A stretch of 8,088 nucleotides of DNA, taken from NCBI GenBank assembly GCA_021324715.1, contig JAJPIN010000279.1:1-8088 (forward strand). Direction: 5' to 3'. Positions 1-4,636 of the stretch are shown in pieces (position 1 is the first letter of the stretch; every line of letters starts with the position of its first letter). The notes beneath the pieces are model-generated. The model ran no database searches. It saw nothing but the letters and a program-made list of their open reading frames with translations, and had not been told where the DNA came from. Origin of the DNA: Nitrososphaeria archaeon (GTDB taxonomy: Archaea > Thermoproteota > Nitrososphaeria > Nitrososphaerales > Nitrososphaeraceae). Position numbers and translations under genes: made by a program.

Positions 1-107
1 AAGCTGGAAAAACAGCAGACATTCAAACTACCAGCCTTACTCCAGGAGAACACCCGTTCTTTTGCAGCGTTCATCCGTACATGACTGGAAAACTTGTAGT
101 ACAGTAG
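1..107 (+). CDS. Cupredoxin (plastocyanin-like type-1 copper protein), 3' end only
   Basis: The third frame is open from base 3 to the TAG at 105-107 and gives the last 34 residues of a protein. They contain TPGEHPFFCSVHPYMTGKLVV, where Cys, His and Met in the CSVHPYM spacing are three of the four ligands of a type-1 copper centre; the fourth ligand, a His, would lie off the left edge. This is the usual C-terminal beta strand of plastocyanin, halocyanin and related small electron carriers, or of a larger multicopper protein. Thaumarchaea use many such proteins outside the membrane as electron carriers in place of c-type cytochromes. The gene just downstream makes heme A for a terminal oxidase, so a role near that oxidase is reasonable, but this is inference. 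Family confidence is good; the exact protein is unknown because the N-terminal part is missing. Confidence 0.82.
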   Translation, partial: AGKTADIQTTSLTPGEHPFFCSVHPYMTGKLVVQ

Positions 108-141
108 TCATGGAAATAGTAACTGTCAAAAAATAACCATC

Positions 142-603
142 ATGCTTCTCCAAAAAATTTCTTTTTGTACATTGTCGATACTATTTGCCCTAATCTTTGT
201 TGGTGGATATGTCGGCTCATCTGGTGTAGGTCTAAGCTGTCCTGAATGGCCGCTATGCCCGGCAGGCCTTGTTCCAATGAAAGAATTCTTAATAGAATAT
301 TTTCATAGAAGCCTCGCTGCAACAACTGGCATCATGGTATTTGTCACCATGTTTTTTACTTTAAGATCAAAAGAAACCTCAAGGTCTACTAAAATTGCGT
401 CTATGATTGCAGCAGCATTAGTAGTAGGACAAATTACTCTGGGAGCATTTGTTATCATTGAAAAATTACACGCACTTCTAGTGACTATACATTTAGGAAT
501 GGGGCTAATTCTATTTGTTATGATACTTACAGTGTACTTGGACATAAGACAAATTTCCAAAATTTCACAAAACAAAGTGCGAATGATTAATCCCTCAGAG
601 TAA
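142..603 (+). CDS. ctaA: Heme A synthase-like protein, half-size CtaA/Cox15
   Basis: This 153-residue integral membrane protein would convert heme O to heme A for an aa3-type terminal oxidase. It has four predicted helices at about residues 7-24, 54-74, 84-106 and 110-133. After helix 1 comes GSSGVGLSCPEWPLC, the Cys-pair loop (C33, C39) typical of CtaA. The ExxHR motif (E52, H55, R56) opens helix 2, and H110 and H117 sit in LHALLVTIHLG at helix 4; these are family heme-ligand or active-site positions. Usual CtaA/Cox15 proteins have eight helices made of two such four-helix halves (about 300 residues or more), so this is a single half that probably acts as a dimer, as described for short archaeal members. 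ATG 142 is the only sensible start, since no upstream ATG shares the frame. The gap to the cupredoxin gene is 34 bp, and the dehydrogenase gene follows after 33 bp. Confidence 0.85.
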   Translation: MLLQKISFCTLSILFALIFVGGYVGSSGVGLSCPEWPLCPAGLVPMKEFLIEYFHRSLAATTGIMVFVTMFFTLRSKETSRSTKIASMIAAALVVGQITLGAFVIIEKLHALLVTIHLGMGLILFVMILTVYLDIRQISKISQNKVRMINPSE

Positions 604-636
604 AACATAATACTAATTGACATACCACAAGGGGGT

Positions 637-1587
637 ATGTGGAAAGTAATGATGCCAAGAAAGATAGTCTATGGAGCTAATGCTGCAAGTGAGTTTCAAT
701 ATCCAGAAAATTCTCTCATAATAACTACAACTACCCCGGATATATATGAAAAATGGTTAAATTATATGGGAATAAAAAAATATGAAATATACGATAAAGT
801 AACGCCTGATCCCGCGATCGAAACAATTGAAGAAATAAAGAAAAAGTATGAAGGTAAGCAAATTTCTGCATATATCGGACTTGGAGGAGGAAGCTCTATG
901 GATGTGTGTAAATATTTAGGAAAGTTAACAGGTATTCCAAAGATTCTCATTCCAACTACTTTTGGAACAGGTGCAGAAATGACCACGTATGCTGTGGTTA
1001 GTTTTAATCACAAGAAAAAATTGTTACAAGACGAGGCATTTTTAGCAGACGCTGCAGTGGTCGATCCATACTTTCTTCCTGGCACACCATTTAATATTAT
1101 GAGAAATTCTGCATGTGATGCATTGGCACAGGCATCAGAAGGATATGATAGCAAGCTGGCAAATCCATTTACAAAACTCTTTTGTAAAGAGGCATTTGAG
1201 ATTCTCGAAGATGCTATAATGAATGAAAAGCAGGATCTTCTTCCCTACGGTGCGATGCTTTCCGGTATAGGATTTGGAAATTCATCAACTACACTAGGTC
1301 ATGCCTTATCCTATGTATTTTCAAACGAAGGTGTTCCACATGGATATTCATTATCGTCCTGCACTACGGTGGCTCATAGATTTAACAAATCAATCTATTA
1401 TGAGAAGTTTAAGCAGGTTTGTCAGAAATTAAAATTTGAACCATTAAAACTCAAACAGTCTCTAGATGAAGCAGCTGATGTGATAATGCCTGATAGAGGG
1501 CATCTGGACAATAATCCAATTGAAGTTACTAAAGAGGATATTGTGGATTGCCTCGATGAAATAATCAACAAGAATCCATTAGAATGA
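637..1587 (+). CDS. Iron-type (group III) alcohol dehydrogenase family protein
   Basis: A 316-residue cytosolic NAD(P)-dependent oxidoreductase. Family marks are the nucleotide-binding GGGSSMDVCK (residues 83-92), IPTTFGTGAEMT (105-116), the metal-site Asp in DALAQASEGY (D161), and the two His in LGHALSY and PHGYSL (H222, H235). Family members have D-A-L-x-H at the first site; here the His is Gln (Q165). The second conserved His of the HxxxH segment appears as Tyr (Y226). The protein is also shorter than the usual 370-400 residues, mainly in the C-terminal helical domain. Members of this family are reported to reduce malonic and succinic semialdehyde in the thaumarchaeal 3-hydroxypropionate/4-hydroxybutyrate cycle, so this is one candidate role, not shown by the sequence. 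A GGGGGT lies 1 nt before ATG 637; ATG 649 and 652 are alternative starts. It follows ctaA by 33 bp and may be cotranscribed with it. Confidence 0.8.
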   Translation: MWKVMMPRKIVYGANAASEFQYPENSLIITTTTPDIYEKWLNYMGIKKYEIYDKVTPDPAIETIEEIKKKYEGKQISAYIGLGGGSSMDVCKYLGKLTGIPKILIPTTFGTGAEMTTYAVVSFNHKKKLLQDEAFLADAAVVDPYFLPGTPFNIMRNSACDALAQASEGYDSKLANPFTKLFCKEAFEILEDAIMNEKQDLLPYGAMLSGIGFGNSSTTLGHALSYVFSNEGVPHGYSLSSCTTVAHRFNKSIYYEKFKQVCQKLKFEPLKLKQSLDEAADVIMPDRGHLDNNPIEVTKEDIVDCLDEIINKNPLE

Positions 1588-1631
1588 AAGATCCTATGTG
1601 AGATATGTTACGTTACTTGATGACTCCACCA

Positions 1632-1640
1632 TTTTTTTTT
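1632..1640 (+). terminator. Oligo-T terminator after the alcohol dehydrogenase gene
   Basis: A run of nine T starts 45 bp after the dehydrogenase stop codon and is followed by GTCTT. Archaeal RNA polymerase terminates at such T runs without needing a hairpin. Confidence 0.6.
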
Positions 1641-1720
1641 GTCTTATAAGCCATCTAGTGAGAGGCGAGTCTTTCAATAATTTATTTCGCGCCTGATACT
1701 GGTACATGATTGATAGAATA

Positions 1721-1742
1721 GTTAGACTTTCACAAGTCTGAC
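1721..1742. repeat. Strong small hairpin in the 1588-1867 gap
   Basis: GTTAGACTT and AAGTCTGAC pair as a nine-base stem with one G-T wobble around the loop TCAC. No T run follows, so it is not an obvious terminator. It lies about 90 bp upstream of the TATA box of the SRPBCC gene and could be an operator or an RNA structure. The rest of the 280-bp gap holds the T run at 1632-1640 and a short inverted pair AGGCG/CGCCT (1663-1694), and no convincing gene. Confidence 0.4.
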
Positions 1743-1833
1743 CAAATATTAATTAGAAAATTCAACTGTTGAGAATAAGACATGACAAATACGGAGTTTC
1801 AAGTAATTTGCATATTTAGCTAATTAAGAAACC

Positions 1834-1841
1834 TTTAAATC
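1834..1841 (+). promoter_or_regulatory. TATA box of the SRPBCC gene
   Basis: ACC followed by TTTAAATC is a good archaeal BRE/TATA element. A start of transcription about 25 nt downstream would fall near 1860-1863, only a few bases before the TTG at 1868. This supports that TTG as the start on a near-leaderless mRNA. Confidence 0.6.
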
Positions 1842-1867
1842 CAGTTTAGCGAATCCTAATTCATAAA

Positions 1868-2458
1868 TTGACTACGATCAAAAAGAGTATGTTGATTAAC
1901 GCACCTATTAGTGAAGTTTTTACCTATTTTGCAAGACCTGAACACATGGCAGATCAATTTCCAGAAAATATGGGTTTGAACATACTCCCATTAGAAGTCA
2001 AAAATGGATTCGGGGTTGGAACAATATTCAGAATAAGTGGAGATTTTGATGGAAAGAGATTGGAATGGGATTGCGAAACAATTGAATACATTCCTCATAG
2101 GAAAATCGTGGCCAAAATGATTGAAGGACCCTTTAAGAGTTGGGTAATTACTGTTAATTTTGAGCCTTTAGAGGAGAAGAAAACTAAAACTAGTATTCAG
2201 GTTGATTACGATATGCCAATGGGCCCCCTTGGAGGATTTATAGACAAGATAAAACTTAAAAAAATTGCAGAACGAGGAATCGAAAACGGTCTGTATAGAG
2301 TAAAATCATTGCTTGAAGGCACAGGATCAATTCCAGTTTATATAACTTTGGACGCTTACAGAGAAATTCTCAAAGAAAAGGAAAAGGCAAATCTTTCAGT
2401 ATCTGAAACAGTACTTAAAATTATTAAGGACTATCAGGCTCAGAAAGTGGCCCAGTAA
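1868..2458 (+). CDS. SRPBCC (START/polyketide-cyclase-like) protein with an RHH-like C-terminal tail
   Basis: A 196-residue soluble protein. Residues 1-150 open with IKKSMLINAPISEVFTYFAR, the typical first strand and helix of the SRPBCC fold, a hydrophobic-ligand cavity; a later stretch around GPFKSWVITVNFEP also fits its beta sheet. The ligand cannot be told from sequence. Residues 153-196 do not belong to that fold: a short strand (IPVYITL), a helix (DAYREILKEKEKA), a turn (NLS) and a second helix (SVSETVLKIIKDYQ) follow the layout of ribbon-helix-helix DNA-binding domains as in small antitoxins. The start is TTG, chosen because the TATA box at 1834-1841 places the mRNA start just before it; the first internal ATG (1889) would cut into strand 1. 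The gene is monocistronic and ends 102 bp before the tRNA. Confidence 0.78.
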   Translation: MTTIKKSMLINAPISEVFTYFARPEHMADQFPENMGLNILPLEVKNGFGVGTIFRISGDFDGKRLEWDCETIEYIPHRKIVAKMIEGPFKSWVITVNFEPLEEKKTKTSIQVDYDMPMGPLGGFIDKIKLKKIAERGIENGLYRVKSLLEGTGSIPVYITLDAYREILKEKEKANLSVSETVLKIIKDYQAQKVAQ

Positions 2459-2526
2459 AGTAAACCAAATACTTAGGCAAATAAGCTATTCATAATTTTC
2501 TTAAATCCTAATATTTTCAAGTTTAA

Positions 2527-2534
2527 TTTAAATA
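2527..2534 (+). promoter_or_regulatory. TATA box of the tRNA-Lys gene
   Basis: TTTAAATA lies about 30 bp before the first base of the tRNA, the expected archaeal spacing for a transcript that begins at or just before 2561. Confidence 0.55.
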
Positions 2535-2560
2535 TCACATACTGAAAACAGAACCTTTGT

Positions 2561-2651
2561 GGGTTCGTAGCTCAGCCAGGTAGAGCGTCTGGCTCTTAAC
2601 CAGTCCTTCATTGGGGTTAAAATGTCGTGGGTCCGAATCCCACCGAACCCG
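2561..2651 (+). tRNA. tRNA-Lys (anticodon CTT) with a 17-nt noncanonical intron
   Basis: The cloverleaf is complete. The acceptor stem GGGTTCG (2561-2567) pairs with CGAACCC (2644-2650), with G73 at 2651. The D stem is GCTC/GAGC. The anticodon stem TCTGG (2588-2592) carries loop CTCTTAA with anticodon CTT at 2595-2597. The T stem is GTGGG/CCCAC (2627-2631, 2639-2643). The 3' strand of the anticodon stem reads CCAG and is then interrupted. Removing 2604-2620 gives CCAGA and a five-base variable loop ATGTC, leaving a 74-nt mature tRNA. CCA is not encoded, as is common in archaea. G73 fits archaeal tRNA-Lys. The T loop is TCCGAAT, with C at position 55 where nearly all tRNAs have T (pseudouridine). 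The 3' end recurs downstream as likely attachment sites. Confidence 0.92.
2604..2620 (+). other. tRNA intron between positions 42 and 43
   Basis: Exon bases AACC (2598-2601) pair with GGTT near the intron end (2615-2618) as a four-base central helix. AGT (2602-2604) forms a three-base 5' bulge cut after its second base, CC/GG closes the loop TTCATT, and AAA (2619-2621) forms the 3' bulge. This is a relaxed bulge-helix-bulge, the substrate of the archaeal tRNA splicing endonuclease. The exon-side helix is weak. The cut points are inferred from this fold and from restoring a normal stem and variable loop. Confidence 0.7.
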
Positions 2652-2652
2652 A
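2638..2652 (+). repeat. tRNA 3'-end repeat, copy 1 (candidate attL)
   Basis: TCCCACCGAACCCGA spans the last T-loop base, T stem, acceptor strand, G73 and one flanking base. It recurs exactly at 5995-6009. The overlapping CCACCGAACCCGACT (2640-2654) recurs exactly at 6538-6552. The 3' end of a tRNA gene is the classic target of tyrosine-recombinase integration. Confidence 0.75.
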
Positions 2653-2757
2653 CTAATCTTTACCATTATTAGTAACAGAATTATGTATTCTTGTTTTATT
2701 ACTGACGGACTTGAGGCTATCAAGATGCTTAAAATGAAGGTCTATTTGAGACGTGCG

Positions 2758-2797
2758 TGACCGTCGAAAATCCTCATCTTGGTGAGTGATTAGGTCA
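2758..2797 (+). other. Nested stem-loop between tRNA-Lys and winged-helix gene 1
   Basis: TGACC and GGTCA form an outer five-base stem around ATCCTCA/TGAGTGAT, seven pairs with one bulged T and loop TCTTGG. No coding frame crosses it. It lies in 2655-2803, which has no counterpart in the second copy of the module and in which I see no gene. Whether it is transcribed is unknown. Confidence 0.25.
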
Positions 2798-2832
2798 TTA
2801 TGCAATTTCGTTTTGTTCTGGTCTATTGTGTC

Positions 2833-2846
2833 AACATGTTAATATA
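2833..2846 (+). promoter_or_regulatory. Promoter and palindrome of winged-helix gene 1
   Basis: TTAATATA (2839-2846) is a TATA box about 26 nt before ATG 2869, which implies a leaderless mRNA. It overlaps the perfect palindrome AACATGTT (2833-2840). The stretch CAACATGTTAATATAGTAAA is unchanged in front of the second gene copy, more conserved than the DNA around it, which suggests an operator for autoregulation. Confidence 0.55.
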
Positions 2847-2868
2847 GTAAATTTGTCAGTTCAAATAT

Positions 2869-3138
2869 ATGAAATATAGAAGCAGAACAGAAATAGTATC
2901 AATGATCCTAGAAGCAGCAAATGGTACTGCAACTAAAACAAGAATTATGTACAAAGCCTTTCTTAGCTACGCTCAATTAAAGGAATATCTTTCTGTTCTC
3001 ATTGAAAATAATTTACTGGAATATTTAGAAGGCTCACAAACGTACAAAACGACAGAAAAAGGATTCAATTTCTTGAAGATGCACAACGAGATCGGCGAGC
3101 TTCTACAAACCCCGATGAGAGAATCAAGAATACAATAA
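2869..3138 (+). CDS. Small winged-helix DNA-binding protein, copy 1
   Basis: An 89-residue cytosolic protein of the one-domain winged-helix type abundant in thaumarchaea (HTH_45-like). Helix 1 covers about residues 6-17, TKTRIMYKAF is helix 2, SYAQLKEYLSVLIENNL (33-49) is the recognition helix region, and LEYLEGSQTYKTTEKGFNFL is the beta wing leading into a C-terminal helix. There is no ligand or metal motif, so it is probably a small dimeric repressor. It differs from the copy at 6213-6482 at only 9 of 89 positions. It stands alone on the plus strand just inside the candidate element and faces the methyltransferase gene. In this position it could be the element's repressor or an excision-control factor; the sequence does not decide. 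Confidence 0.85.
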   Translation: MKYRSRTEIVSMILEAANGTATKTRIMYKAFLSYAQLKEYLSVLIENNLLEYLEGSQTYKTTEKGFNFLKMHNEIGELLQTPMRESRIQ

Positions 3139-3165
3139 AATAAGAAACAGTGGGTTCCAAAATAT

Positions 3166-3183
3166 ACTGATAGCATTATCAGT
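3166..3183. terminator. Perfect hairpin after winged-helix gene 1
   Basis: ACTGATA and TATCAGT form a perfect seven-base stem around GCAT, followed at 3197-3208 by a T-rich stretch. It sits between two convergent genes and may end both transcripts. It also lies inside the T-arm-like end of the module, so termination is not its only possible role. Confidence 0.45.
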
Positions 3184-3213
3184 GCCATCGTTTCGGATTT
3201 TTAGTTTATTCCA

Positions 3214-3834
3214 TTAGATCTTATAACAAAAAACAAAATAAAGACTGACTGGATCTTCATAACTTTCCTCAATGGTCTTGATTTCAAAATGATTTGCTAA
3301 AAAAGACTTTATTTGTTCCTTAGTAAAAAATCTAATTTGAAATCCATTTATTTCATATATCTTGTCATCTATTTTTTTACCTTTGTTGTATTGAGGATCT
3401 TTATCACTCCGAACAGAAAAATATAACAAACCATTGTTTCTTAATACTCTGCTGGATTCTGTAAACAGAAACCTGAGTTCTTTATCGGTAAAACGCATAT
3501 TATAAAACATATGTGAATAAATTGCGTCAAAATAGCTACTATCAAATGGTAAAGATTGTTTTACTTCAAAATGTCTTAAATCTAAAGAAATATTTCTCTG
3601 TCCTATTTTTTGATATATATTTTCTATTGCCACTTTAGAAGAATCGATAGCATGAACGTCTAAACCATTTGATGCAAAAAATATTGTATCTCTTCCTTGT
3701 CCACATCCTAATTCTAATATTCTCTTAACACCATATTTCTTAAAGTCGCTATAACACTTTTGAGCAAAATCGCTGGGGGTTTTCCCAAAGAACGCTGAAT
3801 CATTAGAATAAACCTTATCCCAAATTTTGCTCAC
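3214..3834 (-). CDS. Class I SAM-dependent methyltransferase (TehB-like)
   Basis: A 206-residue soluble protein. Motif I is ILELGCGQGRDTIFFA (residues 39-54), which binds S-adenosylmethionine, and the acidic residue at the end of strand 2 is D64 in VHAIDSS. FDAIYSHMFY (D103 onward) is motif IV, and SSRVLRNNGLLYFSVRS is the strand 5 region. The N-terminal IWDKVY and the GRDT variant of motif I resemble TehB and thiol- or metalloid-methylating enzymes, but the substrate cannot be named. The start is GTG (complement of 3832-3834), supported by a TATA box at 3857-3864 that implies a leaderless mRNA. It is convergent with winged-helix gene 1 and lies downstream of the SnoaL-like remnant on the same strand, with a 103-bp gap and its own promoter. 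Confidence 0.85.
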   Translation of the reverse strand: MSKIWDKVYSNDSAFFGKTPSDFAQKCYSDFKKYGVKRILELGCGQGRDTIFFASNGLDVHAIDSSKVAIENIYQKIGQRNISLDLRHFEVKQSLPFDSSYFDAIYSHMFYNMRFTDKELRFLFTESSRVLRNNGLLYFSVRSDKDPQYNKGKKIDDKIYEINGFQIRFFTKEQIKSFLANHFEIKTIEESYEDPVSLYFVFCYKI

Positions 3835-3856
3835 AAGAATAGTAGTAATACTTTGC

Positions 3857-3864
3857 TATTAAAT
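3857..3864 (-). promoter_or_regulatory. TATA box of the methyltransferase gene
   Basis: On the minus strand this reads ATTTAATA and lies 23-30 nt before the GTG start, the spacing for a leaderless archaeal transcript. Confidence 0.5.
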
Positions 3865-3937
3865 TTAGTTTTTTCGCAACTTTCGAAGCTTATTTCTATT
3901 ACATATAAAAAAACTGAACAGATCGATGGTTTATCAA

Positions 3938-4335
3938 TCATTCATAGTGATCAGACTTCATGCATATATGTAGATTAGTTCCCCAAGGATTATCTATTAG
4001 AATACGCCAATTGTCATCCGATTGTCGACGTAATACATCTGTAGCTTTCCCAGTAATAGTAACTACTTTACCGTCAGGTCCGGTGCCGTTGAATGACCAT
4101 TCAGTATTTACAAGAGCGATATCGCTAATGTGAATCACTGCATCTACTTTAGATTCTATTTTGCCATTCATACTGATAAAACTCTCTAGAGTGTGACGAA
4201 TATTTTCTATACCTTTTATGATTTCTCCTTCTTGTAAATAAAACATGCATTAATTTCATACATGGTTATCAAGGAACTGATATCCCCAGCATTGAACTTT
4301 TCCACATATGAGATGAGAAATTCTTTAGGTGTCAT
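3938..4335 (-). pseudogene. SnoaL/DUF4440-like (NTF2 fold) protein, split by a one-base frameshift
   Basis: The 3' frame (4246 to 3938, 102 codons from an ATG) encodes the conserved C-terminal part of SnoaL-like small-ligand proteins, including EWSFNGTGPDGK and DVLRRQSDDNWRILIDNPWG. It lacks the usual first helix. That helix is present in another frame just upstream, from ATG 4335: MTPKEFLISYVEKFNAGDIS followed by SLITMYEINACFIYKK, which then hits TAA at 4216-4218. Adding one base near 4228-4235 joins the two into 132 residues, the normal family length, and gives ACFIYKEGEIIKG across the joint. The gene therefore looks broken by loss of one base, unless this is a sequencing error. The family includes isomerases, cyclases and detoxification proteins; no specific function is claimed. 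The short frame could still be read from ATG 4246, but without the N-terminal helix it probably would not fold. Confidence 0.72.
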
Positions 4336-4529
4336 TATTTTCTATAATGATAAGTATCAAAAGAAATGCTTTTCGTTCTTTTAGTATCTCTAAGACTTGA
4401 TATTAATGAATTTCCAGGAGCAGCATTCTTCCAAACTGCAATTAGAACATTCTTTAGCCTGAAGTGCTAATCATACATTCATTTAGTGTGCAATTGCAAT
4501 CTGAACACTTGATAGTCAATTGGTGACGT

Positions 4530-4598
4530 GAGTTACTATTGTAGCTACATATATTATTTATTCTAACGCAAAACATCATAGCGTTCGTGCAGTAACTC
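4530..4598. promoter_or_regulatory. Inverted repeats upstream of the DsbA-like gene
   Basis: GAGTTACT (4530-4537) and AGTAACTC (4591-4598) are a perfect eight-base inverted pair, and the right arm ends 5 bp before the TATA box. Between them AACGC (4565-4569) and GCGTT (4581-4585) form a second, 21-bp inverted pair. Both could be operators. A ten-base palindrome, TGCAATTGCA, lies at 4489-4498. The rest of the divergent 300-bp gap (4336-4636) shows no gene. Confidence 0.35.
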
Positions 4599-4603
4599 TA
4601 TGA

Positions 4604-4610
4604 TTTAAAT
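4604..4610 (+). promoter_or_regulatory. TATA box of the DsbA-like/membrane protein operon
   Basis: TTTAAAT places the mRNA start near 4633, just before ATG 4637. This rules against the TTG at 4616, which would lie upstream of the transcript start. Confidence 0.6.
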
Positions 4611-4636
4611 GCCATTTGAGTTGTATTAATAATCCA

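Larger units (their letters stand above)
2804..3200 (+). repeat. Duplicated winged-helix module, copy 1
   Basis: From AATTTCG at 2804 through the promoter, the 89-codon gene and the downstream TGGGTTC and GCATTATCAGT segments, this block matches 6143-6553 in order and spacing, with about 9 nt of difference after the stop codon. The last 28 bases (3173-3200) align without gaps to 6526-6553 at 20 of 28 positions, so 3183-3199 is probably a decayed copy of the tRNA 3'-end repeat that is intact in copy 2. Confidence 0.8.

Noticed and set aside
303..623. Minus-strand open frame opposite ctaA
   Set aside because: Shadow of a clear membrane-protein gene; no motif, no promoter, and it crosses the ctaA stop region.
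2561..2651. Reading the tRNA insert as an enlarged variable loop (class II tRNA)
   Set aside because: The anticodon stem would lose its fifth pair, and Lys tRNAs are class I; removing 17 nt restores both the stem and a normal five-base variable loop.
2535..2723. Minus-strand open frame across the tRNA gene
   Set aside because: It overlaps the whole tRNA and its promoter and has no recognisable features.
4616..4636. TTG start for the DsbA-like protein
   Set aside because: It lies only about 10 bp after the TATA box, so it would be upstream of the transcript; ATG 4637 gives a normal signal segment.
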